From Hippopus hippopus (taxonomy: Eukaryota > Mollusca > Bivalvia > Cardiida > Cardiidae), in assembly GCA_946811185.2 (NCBI GenBank), contig OX328106.1, forward strand, positions 9,528,777-9,592,776: 64,000 bases of DNA. The letters are read 5' to 3'. Below are positions 18,743-31,758 of this stretch, one piece after another. A model generated the notes under the pieces. The model saw only the letters and a list, made by a program, of their open reading frames with translations, was not told the origin of the DNA and made no database searches. The first letter of the stretch is position 1. Each line of letters begins with the position of its first letter. A program made the position numbers and the translations under genes.

Positions 18743-20070
18743 AAGACAGGAATTGCAACAGACACCTTGGCCAAGAATAATCTTGACAATCTGTTATGAA
18801 TGTTCGTGTTACCAGGAGACCGGGGTGTCGTACTGAATGTTCTTCAAAGAAGTATCGAACATGCAGACTTATACAATCCCACCTTTGAAGCGAAGATGTT
18901 TACGTTTAGACTTGGGGAAAAGTGCAGATCTGTTTTGTCATCCAGAGATTTATCGAATATTTGTCTTTATCCACAGAATGTGCGTTTCCTACAGATGTAT
19001 TCCGACATGCCACATCGTCGTCCTCGTACGGTGGTCCATCCGGTATTCAGGATCCGTGATTGTTGTAGACGGTATTTATCGTGAAATGAATAGACAAATT
19101 AAAAGCAGACGCTACACAATACATAAGCGAAGTACGGAACAATTTTAATCAGATGAGAGCAGGGGTGTGCCGTTTGGAGTTCGTAGTTTGCTTACCCGAT
19201 TGTCTTTGTTGTGTTGAAGGCAAAGAACTAATAAACCAAAGCAATGTTTATGCATTGTTACAAGAGCACGCAATGCTAGCACCTTTTGATAACTCGGGAA
19301 ACGTTGTTGGTTGTATCAGAGAAGTTGGTCTCTACCTTTGCGATAGACTTATGGATATATATAGAACAGCCCATTTTGCAATCAGTCAAGGACTTATTCG
19401 GTGAATTTAGGAATTGGACTTTCGTCCCCCTCTCGCTCATTAACAGATCAAAATGGTTTTCTTTGTTTGGAGGATAGTTCATCGTGCTGTCTTAATGAAA
19501 CTTCATCTCCTCCATTGAGTATCTACACACAGAATGTGACAGTGCAAGGACAAATTAAGAGATTGTTTGGGCCATACAACTACATCAATTCTAGTCAGGT
19601 CGTGTCCGGAGGGCGCAATAATCATGTGTCTTCTAGAGGATTTGTATTCGACCGGAAATGTGTTTTTGCGTTTTCCCGACTTTTTGTTGTCGATGAAGAA
19701 AGCTTCTGGAAATCAAAATTAAAGAATTGTTGGAGGAATAAATTCGAAGGACCTTGATGGAAAGATTGTTGGTTGCAAGAAATACAAGTGGCCAATAGTA
19801 TTTGGATGTATAAAGAGCATGTTAAAAGGAGACACGAAAAGGCTAGTGACCATGTGCATCGAAGGAATACGTTCTTCTGATCTTGGATTTTTCCCTGCAG
19901 TTCGATTCTTTGATCAAAATAGGAATTGGAGTTATACCTATGGAGTGTGGGTTTTGATGGACGGAGAATCTGGTCAAGGGACATTCGAGAACGAGGCGAA
20001 CAGCCTTCATGGATTGCTATTGCTGGAGTTAGAACGATAGAAGATATGTCACACGAGCCACTATCAAAAT
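18743..20070 (+). other. Phase-switching coding block (units 3/4)
   Basis: As 5730-7057: open stretches 18800-19084, 19153-19404, 19401-19757 and 19819-20040. Confidence 0.45.
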
Positions 20071-20706
20071 ATGGTGTTTCCATGGCTTAAAGATGTACTT
20101 GAGAAGATAGCAGAGAAGAAACTGGGCCAGAATGAGAAGGTGTTAGTACTAACCTTTGTCAGTAGTGTAGCTTTGATTATGAATGGGAAATATGTAGACT
20201 ACAATAACATCAGTAGGTTGGAACCAAAGCTACCCATTACACAGTTCACACTTCGATTGCTTGAGGTCCAGTGTAAGTTTAGACTTGGTAATGTGAATAC
20301 CATTCGACTGCTAAAGTTGCACCCATCAATTCCCCACAAACTGACACAGGTCGAGAAGAACAAAAGACAGAAGGTGGACCAAGAAACTGTTCAACAAAGG
20401 GAAAGTACCCGGGAAATGATCAGAGACGATAACGAACTGGTAGGACTAGAAACGATAGCCGAAGAAACAGAAAATGTGGGTAATTCAAAGATAGGAAAGA
20501 GCAGACATGTACCCACTAATGCATGTATAATCAAATCAGCCTGGAGTGAAGGCGAAGTGGAAATATTGAAAGAAGTAATGGGTCAAAAGAAAGGAGGTCG
20601 AGTTGAGAGGTACAGGTTGTATCAGAATATGTGTCAGGAAAAGGGTATACCCGATACGTCGGAAAAGGCTTTTATTGTCAAGATGAACAGATTTGAAAAA
20701 CAATAG
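20071..20706 (+). CDS. 211-aa Myb/SANT-like protein (unit 4)
   Basis: Majority protein version; see 548-1183. Confidence 0.55.
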   Translation: MVFPWLKDVLEKIAEKKLGQNEKVLVLTFVSSVALIMNGKYVDYNNISRLEPKLPITQFTLRLLEVQCKFRLGNVNTIRLLKLHPSIPHKLTQVEKNKRQKVDQETVQQRESTREMIRDDNELVGLETIAEETENVGNSKIGKSRHVPTNACIIKSAWSEGEVEILKEVMGQKKGGRVERYRLYQNMCQEKGIPDTSEKAFIVKMNRFEKQ

Positions 20707-20773
20707 AAGTAATCGTACTGAATTAATGATTTAATAGAATTTGCGTTGAGGTACTGAAAAGAGTAGAAACAAT

Positions 20774-21476
20774 GAGCCTCTGACCTCAAAGAATAGTGAG
20801 TCTCTGACCTCAAAGACACTCAGATTAAGAATTGTGATAGTGAGTCTCTGAACTCAAAGACACTCAGATAGAGTAGTGATAGGGAACCTCTGAGCTGAAA
20901 GACACTTAGATTAACAAAAGTGATAGTGAGCCTCTGACCTCATAGACACTCAGATTAAGAATAGTGAGCCTCTGACCTCAAAAACACTCAGAATAAGAAT
21001 AGTGAGCCTCTGACCTCAAAGACACTCAAATTAAGAATAATGAGCCTCTGACCTCAAAGAAACACAGATAAAGAATAGTGATAGTGAACCTCTAAGCTGA
21101 AAGACACTCAGATTAACAAAAGTGATAGTGAGCCTCTGACCTCATAGACACTCAGAATAAGAATAGTGAGCCTCTGACCTCAAAGACACTCAAATTAAGA
21201 ATAATGAGCCTCTGACCTCAAAGAAACACAGATAAAGAATAGTGATAGTGAACCTCTAAGCTGAAAGACACTCAGATTAACAAAAGTGATAGTGAGCCTC
21301 TGACCTCATAGACACTCAGATTAGGAATAGTGAGCCTCTGACCTCAAAAACACTCAGAATAAGAATAGTGAGCCTCTGACCTCAAAGACACTCAAATTAA
21401 GAATAGTGAAGCTCTGACCTCAAAGACACTCAATTAGGAATTGTGATAGTGAACCACTGAACTCAAAGACACTCAT
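20774..21476 (+). repeat. Minisatellite, 703 bp (unit 4)
   Basis: Same subunit order as units 1 and 2. Confidence 0.95.
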
Positions 21477-23558
21477 ACTACATCGAGTTCGAGGCAATTA
21501 ATTGAAAGGCCTATTACAACATAAAAGCCAAACCTAGCGACAATGAGTCGGGTGGCGCCCGATGAAACCCCTGCCCATGAGCAGCTAATATGTTTAAAAA
21601 CTGGGGGACTAGGTGCCAGGCGTAAATCATTACGAGAGTTCAAAATTAAATTTTGAAAGCACTATTTTATTTTCTGCAATAAAATATAGACCCTTAAACA
21701 GACGATGTTTGCCGAAAGCATTCTATATATACATTAAAAACACCGTTCTTAGTTATGGATTGTTCGCTTGTAGCTCGTCTCAATCTGCACCGATTGATCT
21801 GATCCTTATGTTAGTTTATAGAAGACATCCTGGGCTTCATTGCAGGCACCTCAATTTTTTTTTTTTCTGCTATAAATTGTGACGTCGTAATAGAAGATGT
21901 TCCTCTGAGGAATCAAGAGTTTTTTAAAGAAAAACTTAGAAATTTAAGGACTACCGGACTGTAGAACAGCTCATGCTGCGCTGGTCGAGCCGATCTTGGG
22001 TCATATTAAAGAGCTCCTTCGGGTCTACATGTTGGTTTCATCTGTTGAATTCTTACGATACATGCAGACGTGAATACGGACGATGTTTGTGTAAAGAAAT
22101 CAGGGAAATAACAAAATCTTCTGGAAATCGCCATAGATGAATTGCAGCTCATCTTACTTGCGGTTGCAATTATTTTAAGAATTAGCCAATGTTATCCAAA
22201 CTTATAGCCCACAGTGTGCCCTTTATTTTGAGACTAAAATTGGCTCAATCAGTGAAGTCTGAGATGAGCTACAGGCTGTTAATCCGTAAAAGTTCTATAA
22301 TTTTTCTTTGAAATACAGGAATTCGTCTAGAAACATCGTCTTTTATGGCGTCTGTATTTATTGTAGAAACATAAAGACAGTGTGTAACTTGTAGCCATGA
22401 ATGTCCCCTTTTAAATAAGACCATGATCGACTAAGTGGGTGCAGATTGTGATGAGCTACAATAGAGCAATCAATAACAAATAAAAGCTTTTTTACCGCGT
22501 AAGAAGAAATCTGGAAAATTATTGATTTTCTTTGTAATATCTCCGGTCCTCCTTGACAGAAATATACCGTGTTTGGTATCGTTGGAAAGCATTTTTAATC
22601 CTCTATAACCCGCAACATAAATGAATTGTAAGAGCTGCTTTATAACGAAAATCTCGACGTCATTACAGACTGTGAAGTATACATTACCAAAGAAATTGTG
22701 CTACTGATGGTTTTTATTCTCTTTCTTCATGCATTGTCTGTCCGTAAATCACTTTGATTGCTCACCTCAAATAGAGGACTCGCTGACCTCATGTACTGGC
22801 CATGGCTAATTAGGGTTAGGGTTGGGTAAAGGCTTATGTTTAAGGATAGGGTTAGGTTTTAGGCTTAGGTTTACAATCATAGTGCGACAGGGTCACTGAG
22901 ATCAGTTGGGAGAATCCGACTTTTGAACACTATCTACAATCTATTAAGTTCACGGAGCGGACAGGGTCCCAAAAAGTCTCGGTGTTCCTAGACTCAATGA
23001 TGAGTTTCCCTCAGATTGGTTTCAAAGATTATGGTGGGGGGAATTTTTATCTCAGGTTACTGTTAAGATATTCTCTTTCTTCATGCATTGTTTATCTGTA
23101 TATCACTTTGATTCCTCTCCCCAAATAGAGGACTCGCTGACCTTATGTACTAACCATGGTTAATTAAGGTTAGCTTAGGGCTTATGGTTAGGGTTAGGTT
23201 TCGGGTTTAGGGTTAGGGTTAGGGTTTAGGCTTAAAACGATGTATGAGACACTTGAGATGAGACAAAATGAATATGATTGGCTGCCGAAGTCACGTGTCA
23301 GAAAAACTTTACCTCTACCCTGTCCCTGTCCTTTGCCCTTACCCTAATCTTCAAGATGCGTTGGTGACATGTGCAAAATATTAGTGGGCAAACCCACGTG
23401 GCCATTTAGTCGCCATTTTGTAAAACTGTGGAATATTTCAAGAAAATAATACGATAATGGAATGCTTTGACTGATAATCGTGTTTTTTTTTTTTTTTTTT
23501 TTTCATGTTTGAGACATAGTTACTGTTCAGTTGTTCATTTTGGAAATAGGACTTGAAG
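21477..23558. other. Spacer, telomere-like cassette and promoter region (unit 4)
   Basis: Homologue of 1954-4035: cassette 22715-23234, candidate promoter 23277-23420. No gene seen. Confidence 0.8.
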
Positions 23559-24720
23559 GTGAGAAGTATTTTTCTTCTTTTATTTAAACTTTTCCTCTTC
23601 TGTTTGTGCAATGACTACATATTTACAGCACCGACCTAAGCATCCGGCATAGTTGATGTTGTAATAGCCTAGGTAATTATCAATCTTTAAATGTTTCCAC
23701 ACCATTGATTTAGTCATTGTCACTACCACTTCCCCTGCTCCGTGCTCTTTCCCTGACAATTCCCCTGTCCCTTCCCTCCCCCATCCCATTCCATGCCCCT
23801 TCTCCTGTCTCTACCTTTGCTCCTCCCCTTCCCCTTCCCCTGTCCCATTCCTTCCCCTTCACTCGCCTTCCCCAAGTGTTCCCCTGCCTTCCACCGCCTT
23901 CCATAAGTGTTCCACTGCCTTCCCCCGCCTTCCCCAAGTCACTTTATTTTATTTTATTTCATTTTTTTTTTTTTTTTTTTTGCCTTTCCCTGCCTTCCCC
24001 AAGTGTTCCCCTGCCTTTCCCTTTCTTCCCCAAGCAAATGTTTGCCTTCCCCCGCCTACCCCGAGTGTTACCCTGCCTTCCCCGCCTTCTCCAAGTCATT
24101 TGTTGCCTTCCTCCGCCTTCCCCAAGTGTTCCTCTGCCTTGTTCCGCTTTCCCCAAGTCATTTCTTGACTTCCCCGCCCTCCCAAAGTCAACTATTGCCT
24201 CCCCCTTCTTCCCCAAGTGTTCCCCTGCCTTCCCCTATTCCACTTTTGCCTTCCCCAAGTGGAAAAATTCCCCCGTCCTTTCCCCTGTCCCTGACCTGTC
24301 GCTGTCTTTTTCCCTTCCCCTGTAACTGTGTCTTCCTTTGCCCCTGACCCTGTCTCTTCCTCTTCCCCTTCCCCTGACCTTGTCTCTTCCCTTACCTCTG
24401 ACCCTGTCCCTTCCCTTGCACCTTGACCCTGTCCCTTTCCCTGGCCCTGCCAATTGTTCTGCATTGTTCTCCTGCCTTCTGCAAAGCTTAACAAATTGGT
24501 TGTTTTTAATTTCTCTACCACCAAAATGTTCACATGCCTTTTTTTTAACTTTTCCAATCATTCCTCTGTCTCAACAAGCTGCTCTTGTTTTTTCCTTGCC
24601 TACTCTCGCATTCTTTAACTTTCCCAATGCCTTATCCATATGTTCCTCTATTTTCTCTTGCATTCCCGAAACATCATCAACTTTCCCGTGTGTACCTAAG
24701 CAATAGTATATATATTTCAG
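23559..24720 (+). other. Presumed 5' UTR intron with pyrimidine tract (unit 4)
   Basis: Same splice-like sites; pyrimidine tract 23724-24687. The internal T run is two bases longer than in units 2 and 3, which changes the phase of the proline-rich frames and shows they are not constrained. Confidence 0.4.
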
Positions 24721-24723
24721 AAG

Positions 24724-25251
24724 ATGGCCTCTGAAAACGACAGTGATGAGGAAGAGTTCTTGTTGACTGACACAGCTTTAGAAAATGCTGAAAATTTTAA
24801 AGCTGCCTGGAATGGAGACGTAGGTTTCCTTAAGCGAGACAAGTATATAGTAGTGAGAGGATCAACAATTGGTAAAGACGAGGATTGCGGTATTAATTTA
24901 ATGCCTGATATTGACGGAATTAGTATTTTGTGGAAGGACATTGGAAAGGGATTGGAAATAAGTTACACGCATCTAAACTTGTCACCTAGATATAGTTATG
25001 AATTAAAGCCCATTTATTCAGTTGTTAAGAAACATTTGAAACTGACAGATTATGACGATATTGGTATAGCTAATTTGAAATACAGTGTTGGGTATCAAGT
25101 GATGTATAGTGAAGGTTGGGACACATGGCTCATGTTTCTGCCAAAGCAAAAGCGGAATAGTCCAGACTACACGAGGTTGCTTTGCAACATGACAGAACGC
25201 AATATTGAAATTATTCGAGTAGAATTCCAGAATGGACTGAAAGAATTATAG
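24724..25251 (+). CDS. 175-aa unknown protein (unit 4)
   Basis: Identical predicted protein to 5202-5729. Confidence 0.55.
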   Translation: MASENDSDEEEFLLTDTALENAENFKAAWNGDVGFLKRDKYIVVRGSTIGKDEDCGINLMPDIDGISILWKDIGKGLEISYTHLNLSPRYSYELKPIYSVVKKHLKLTDYDDIGIANLKYSVGYQVMYSEGWDTWLMFLPKQKRNSPDYTRLLCNMTERNIEIIRVEFQNGLKEL

Positions 25252-26579
25252 AAGACAGGAATTGCAACAGACACCTTGGCCAAGAATAATCTTGACAATC
25301 TGTTATGAATGTTCGTGTTACCAGGAGACCGGGGTGTCGTACTGAATGTTCTTCAAAGAAGTATCGAACATGCAGACTTATACAATCCCACCTTTGAAGC
25401 GAAGATGTTTACGTTTAGACTTGGGGAAAAGTGCAGATCTGTTTTGTCATCCAGAGATTTATCGAATATTTGTCTTTATCCACAGAATGTGCGTTTCCTA
25501 CAGATGTATTCCGACATGCCACATCGTCGTCCTCGTACGGTGGTCCATCCGGTATTCAGGATCCGTGATTGTTGTAGACGGTATTTATCGTGAAATGAAT
25601 AGACAAATTAAAAGCAGACGCTACACAATACATAAGCGAAGTACGGAACAATTTTAATCAGATGAGAGCAGGGGTGTGCCGTTTGGAGTTCGTAGTTTGC
25701 TTACCCGATTGTCTTTGTTGTGTTGAAGGCAAAGAACTAATAAACCAAAGCAATGTTTATGCATTGTTACAAGAGCACGCAATGCTAGCACCTTTTGATA
25801 ACTCGGGAAACGTTGTTGGTTGTATCAGAGAAGTTGGTCTCTACCTTTGCGATAGACTTATGGATATATATAGAACAGCCCATTTTGCAATCAGTCAAGG
25901 ACTTATTCGGTGAATTTAGGAATTGGACTTTCGTCCCCCTCTCGCTCATTAACAGATCAAAATGGTTTTCTTTGTTTGGAGGATAGTTCATCGTGCTGTC
26001 TTAATGAAACTTCATCTCCTCCATTGAGTATCTACACACAGAATGTGACAGTGCAAGGACAAATTAAGAGATTGTTTGGGCCATACAACTACATCAATTC
26101 TAGTCAGGTCGTGTCCGGAGGGCGCAATAATCATGTGTCTTCTAGAGGATTTGTATTCGACCGGAAATGTGTTTTTGCGTTTTCCCGACTTTTTGTTGTC
26201 GATGAAGAAAGCTTCTGGAAATCAAAATTAAAGAATTGTTGGAGGAATAAATTCGAAGGACCTTGATGGAAAGATTGTTGGTTGCAAGAAATACAAGTGG
26301 CCAATAGTATTTGGATGTATAAAGAGCATGTTAAAAGGAGACACGAAAAGGCTAGTGACCATGTGCATCGAAGGAATACGTTCTTCTGATCTTGGATTTT
26401 TCCCTGCAGTTCGATTCTTTGATCAAAATAGGAATTGGAGTTATACCTATGGAGTGTGGGTTTTGATGGACGGAGAATCTGGTCAAGGGACATTCGAGAA
26501 CGAGGCGAACAGCCTTCATGGATTGCTATTGCTGGAGTTAGAACGATAGAAGATATGTCACACGAGCCACTATCAAAAT
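25252..26579 (+). other. Phase-switching coding block (units 4/5)
   Basis: As 5730-7057: open stretches 25309-25593, 25662-25913, 25910-26266 and 26328-26549. Confidence 0.45.
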
Positions 26580-27215
26580 ATGGTGTTTCCATGGCTTAAA
26601 GATGTACTTGAGAAGATAGCAGAGGAGAAACTGGGCCAGAATGAGAAGGTGTTAGTACTAACCTTTGTCAGTAGTGTAGCTTTGATTATGAATGGGAAAT
26701 ATGTAGACTACAATAACATCAGTAGGTTGGAACCAAAGCTACCCATTACACAGTTCACACTTCGATTGCTTGAGGTCCAGTGTAAGTTTAGACTTGGTAA
26801 TGTGAATACCATTCGACTGCTAAAGTTGCACCCATCAATTCCCCACAAACTGACACAGGTCGAGAAGAACAAAAGACAGAAGGTGGACCAAGAAACTGTT
26901 CAACAAAGGGAAAGTACCCGGGAAATGATCAGAGACGATAACGAACTGGTAGGACTAGAAACGATAGCCGAAGAAACAGAAAATGTGGGTAATTCAAAGA
27001 TAGGAAAGAGCAGACATGTACCCACTAATGCATGTATAATCAAATCAGCCTGGAGTGAAGGCGAAGTGGAAATATTGAAAGAAGTAATGGGTCAAAAGAA
27101 AGGAGGTCGAGTTGAGAGGTACAGGTTGTATCAGAATATGTGTCAGGAAAAGGGTATACCCGATACGTCGGAAAAGGCTTTTATTGTCAAGATGAACAGA
27201 TTTGAAAAACAATAG
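26580..27215 (+). CDS. 211-aa Myb/SANT-like protein, K16E (unit 5)
   Basis: As 548-1183 but with Glu at residue 16 (GAG for AAG near 26625) and Leu63. Residue 16 is in the N-terminal helical region, outside the Myb-like segment. Confidence 0.55.
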   Translation: MVFPWLKDVLEKIAEEKLGQNEKVLVLTFVSSVALIMNGKYVDYNNISRLEPKLPITQFTLRLLEVQCKFRLGNVNTIRLLKLHPSIPHKLTQVEKNKRQKVDQETVQQRESTREMIRDDNELVGLETIAEETENVGNSKIGKSRHVPTNACIIKSAWSEGEVEILKEVMGQKKGGRVERYRLYQNMCQEKGIPDTSEKAFIVKMNRFEKQ

Positions 27216-27282
27216 AAGTAATCGTACTGAATTAATGATTTAATAGAATTTGCGTTGAGGTACTGAAAAGAGTAGAAACAAT

Positions 27283-27985
27283 GAGCCTCTGACCTCAAAG
27301 AATAGTGAGTCTCTGACCTCAAAGACACTCAGATTAAGAATTGTGATAGTGAGTCTCTGAACTCAAAGACACTCAGATAGAGTAGTGATAGGGAACCTCT
27401 GAGCTGAAAGACACTTAGATTAACAAAAGTGATAGTGAGCCTCTGACCTCATAGACACTCAGATTAAGAATAGTGAGCCTCTGACCTCAAAAACACTCAG
27501 AATAAGAATAGTGAGCCTCTGACCTCAAAGACACTCAAATTAAGAATAATGAGCCTCTGACCTCAAAGAAACACAGATAAAGAATAGTGATAGTGAACCT
27601 CTAAGCTGAAAGACACTCAGATTAACAAAAGTGATAGTGAGCCTCTGACCTCATAGACACTCAGAATAAGAATAGTGAGCCTCTGACCTCAAAGACACTC
27701 AAATTAAGAATAATGAGCCTCTGACCTCAAAGAAACACAGATAAAGAATAGTGATAGTGAACCTCTAAGCTGAAAGACACTCAGATTAACAAAAGTGATA
27801 GTGAGCCTCTGACCTCATAGACACTCAGATTAGGAATAGTGAGCCTCTGACCTCAAAAACACTCAGAATAAGAATAGTGAGCCTCTGACCTCAAAGACAC
27901 TCAAATTAAGAATAGTGAAGCTCTGACCTCAAAGACACTCAATTAGGAATTGTGATAGTGAACCACTGAACTCAAAGACACTCAT
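27283..27985 (+). repeat. Minisatellite, 703 bp (unit 5)
   Basis: Same subunit order as units 1, 2 and 4. Confidence 0.95.
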
Positions 27986-30067
27986 ACTACATCGAGTTCG
28001 AGGCAATTAATTGAAAGGCCTATTACAACATAAAAGCCAAACCTAGCGACAATGAGTCGGGTGGCGCCCGATGAAACCCCTGCCCATGAGCAGCTAATAT
28101 GTTTAAAAACTGGGGGACTAGGTGCCAGGCGTAAATCATTACGAGAGTTCAAAATTAAATTTTGAAAGCACTATTTTATTTTCTGCAATAAAATATAGAC
28201 CCTTAAACAGACGATGTTTGCCGAAAGCATTCTATATATACATTAAAAACACCGTTCTTAGTTATGGATTGTTCGCTTGTAGCTCGTCTCAATCTGCACC
28301 GATTGATCTGATCCTTATGTTAGTTTATAGAAGACATCCTGGGCTTCATTGCAGGCACCTCAATTTTTTTTTTTTTCTGCTATAAATTGTGACGTCGTAA
28401 TAGAAGATGTTCCTCTGAGGAATCAAGAGTTTTTTAAAGAAAAACTTAGAAATTTAAGGACTACCGGACTGTAGAACAGCTCATGCTGCGCTGGTCGAGC
28501 CGATCTTGGGTCATATTAAAGAGCTCCTTCGGGTCTACATGTTGGTTTCATCTGTTGAATTCTTACGATACATGCAGACGTGAATACGGACGATGTTTGT
28601 GTAAAGAAATCAGGGAAATAACAAAATCTTCTGGAAATCGCCATAGATGAATTGCAGCTCATCTTACTTGCGGTTGCAATTATTTTAAGAATTAGCCAAT
28701 GTTATCCAAACTTATAGCCCACAGTGTGCCCTTTATTTTGAGACTAAAATTGGCTCAATCAGTGAAGTCTGAGATGAGCTACAGGCTGTTAATCCGTAAA
28801 AGTTCTATAATTTTTCTTTGAAATACAGGAATTCGTCTAGAAACATCGTCTTTTATGGCGTCTGTATTTATTGTAGAAACATAAAGACAGTGTGTAACTT
28901 GTAGCCATGAATGTCCCCTTTTAAATAAGACCATGATCGACTAAGTGGGTGCAGATTGTGATGAGCTACAATAGAGCAATCAATAACAAATAAAAGCTTT
29001 TTTACCGCGTAAGAAGAAATCTGGAAAATTATTGATTTTCTTTGTAATATCTCCGGTCCTCCTTGACAGAAATATACCGTGTTTGGTATCGTTGGAAAGC
29101 ATTTTTAATCCTCTATAACCCGCAACATAAATGAATTGTAAGAGCTGCTTTATAACGAAAATCTCGACGTCATTACAGACTGTGAAGTATACATTACCAA
29201 AGAAATTGTGCTACTGATGGTTTTTATTCTCTTTCTTCATGCATTGTCTGTCCGTAAATCACTTTGATTGCTCACCTCAAATAGAGGACTCGCTGACCTC
29301 ATGTACTGGCCATGGCTAATTAGGGTTAGGGTTGGGTAAAGGCTTATGTTTAAGGATAGGGTTAGGTTTTAGGCTTAGGTTTACAATCATAGTGCGACAG
29401 GGTCACTGAGATCAGTTGGGAGAATCCGACTTTTGAACACTATCTACAATCTATTAAGTTCACGGAGCGGACAGGGTCCCAAAAAGTCTCGGTGTTCCTA
29501 GACTCAATGATGAGTTTCCCTCAGATTGGTTTCAAAGATTATGGTGGGGGGAATTTTTATCTCAGGTTACTGTTAAGATATTCTCTTTCTTCATGCATTG
29601 TTTATCTGTATATCACTTTGATTCCTCTCCCCAAATAGAGGACTCGCTGACCTTATGTACTAACCATGGTTAATTAAGGTTAGCTTAGGGCTTATGGTTA
29701 GGGTTAGGTTTCGGGTTTAGGGTTAGGGTTAGGGTTTAGGCTTAAAACGATGTATGAGACACTTGAGATGAGACAAAATGAATATGATTGGCTGCCGAAG
29801 TCACGTGTCAGAAAAACTTTACCTCTACCCTGTCCCTGTCCTTTGCCCTTACCCTAATCTTCAAGATGCGTTGGTGACATGTGCAAAATATTAGTGGGCA
29901 AACCCACGTGGCCATTTAGTCGCCATTTTGTAAAACTGTGGAATATTTCAAGAAAATAATACGATAATGGAATGCTTTGACTGATAATCGTGTTTTTTTT
30001 TTTTTTTTTTTTCATGTTTGAGACATAGTTACTGTTCAGTTGTTCATTTTGGAAATAGGACTTGAAG
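27986..30067. other. Spacer, telomere-like cassette and promoter region (unit 5)
   Basis: Homologue of 1954-4035: cassette 29225-29744, candidate promoter 29787-29930. The first T run is 13 long. No gene seen. Confidence 0.8.
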
Positions 30068-31227
30068 GTGAGAAGTATTTTTCTTCTTTTATTTAAACTT
30101 TTCCTCTTCTGTTTGTGCAATGACTACATATTTACAGCACCGACCTAAGCATCCGGCATAGTTGATGTTGTAATAGCCTAGGTAATTATCAATCTTTAAA
30201 TGTTTCCACACCATTGATTTAGTCATTGTCACTACCACTTCCCCTGCTCCGTGCTCTTTCCCTGACAATTCCCCTGTCCCTTCCCTCCCCCATCCCATTC
30301 CATGCCCCTTCTCCTGTCTCTACCTTTGCTCCTCCCCTTCCCCTTCCCCTGTCCCATTCCTTCCCCTTCACTCGCCTTCCCCAAGTGTTCCCCTGCCTTC
30401 CACCGCCTTCCATAAGTGTTCCACTGCCTTCCCCCGCCTTCCCCAAGTCACTTTATTTTATTTTATTTCATTTTTTTTTTTTTTTTTTGCCTTTCCCTGC
30501 CTTCCCCAAGTGTTCCCCTGCCTTTCCCTTTCTTCCCCAAGCAAATGTTTGCCTTCCCCCGCCTACCCCGAGTGTTACCCTGCCTTCCCCGCCTTCTCCA
30601 AGTCATTTGTTGCCTTCCTCCGCCTTCCCCAAGTGTTCCTCTGCCTTGTTCCGCTTTCCCCAAGTCATTTCTTGACTTCCCCGCCCTCCCAAAGTCAACT
30701 ATTGCCTCCCCCTTCTTCCCCAAGTGTTCCCCTGCCTTCCCCTATTCCACTTTTGCCTTCCCCAAGTGGAAAAATTCCCCCGTCCTTTCCCCTGTCCCTG
30801 ACCTGTCGCTGTCTTTTTCCCTTCCCCTGTAACTGTGTCTTCCTTTGCCCCTGACCCTGTCTCTTCCTCTTCCCCTTCCCCTGACCTTGTCTCTTCCCTT
30901 ACCTCTGACCCTGTCCCTTCCCTTGCACCTTGACCCTGTCCCTTTCCCTGGCCCTGCCAATTGTTCTGCATTGTTCTCCTGCCTTCTGCAAAGCTTAACA
31001 AATTGGTTGTTTTTAATTTCTCTACCACCAAAATGTTCACATGCCTTTTTTTTAACTTTTCCAATCATTCCTCTGTCTCAACAAGCTGCTCTTGTTTTTT
31101 CCTTGCCTACTCTCGCATTCTTTAACTTTCCCAATGCCTTATCCATATGTTCCTCTATTTTCTCTTGCATTCCCGAAACATCATCAACTTTCCCGTGTGT
31201 ACCTAAGCAATAGTATATATATTTCAG
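30068..31227 (+). other. Presumed 5' UTR intron with pyrimidine tract (unit 5)
   Basis: Same splice-like sites; pyrimidine tract 30233-31194. Confidence 0.4.
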
Positions 31228-31230
31228 AAG

Positions 31231-31758
31231 ATGGCCTCTGAAAACGACAGTGATGAGGAAGAGTTCTTGTTGACTGACACAGCTTTAGAAAATGCTGAAA
31301 ATTTTAAAGCTGCCTGGAATGGAGACGTAGGTTTCCTTAAGCGAGACAAGTATATAGTAGTGAGAGGATCAACAATTGGTAAAGACGAGGATTGCGGTAT
31401 TAATTTAATGCCTGATATTGACGGAATTAGTATTTTGTGGAAGGACATTGGAAAGGGATTGGAAATAAGTTACACGCATCTAAACTTGTCACCTAGATAT
31501 AGTTATGAATTAAAGCCCATTTATTCAGTTGTTAAGAAACATTTGAAACTGACAGATTATGACGATATTGGTATAGCTAATTTGAAATACAGTGTTGGGT
31601 ATCAAGTGATGTATAGTGAAGGTTGGGACACATGGCTCATGTTTCTGCCAAAGCAAAAGCGGAATAGTCCAGACTACACGAGGTTGCTTTGCAACATGAC
31701 AGAACGCAATATTGAAATTATTCGAGTAGAATTCCAGAATGGACTGAAAGAATTATAG
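31231..31758 (+). CDS. 175-aa unknown protein (unit 5)
   Basis: Identical predicted protein to 5202-5729. Confidence 0.55.
   Translation: MASENDSDEEEFLLTDTALENAENFKAAWNGDVGFLKRDKYIVVRGSTIGKDEDCGINLMPDIDGISILWKDIGKGLEISYTHLNLSPRYSYELKPIYSVVKKHLKLTDYDDIGIANLKYSVGYQVMYSEGWDTWLMFLPKQKRNSPDYTRLLCNMTERNIEIIRVEFQNGLKEL

Larger units (their letters stand above)
13017..19523 (+). repeat. Macrosatellite unit 3 (6507 bp)
   Basis: Direct tandem copy. Its minisatellite carries the GAGTTAGTGATAGG and CACTCAGATTAAC variants also found in units 6 and 9. Confidence 0.98.
19524..26032 (+). repeat. Macrosatellite unit 4 (6509 bp)
   Basis: Direct tandem copy of the majority type. Its T runs are slightly longer than in units 1-3, which accounts for the extra bases. 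Confidence 0.98.
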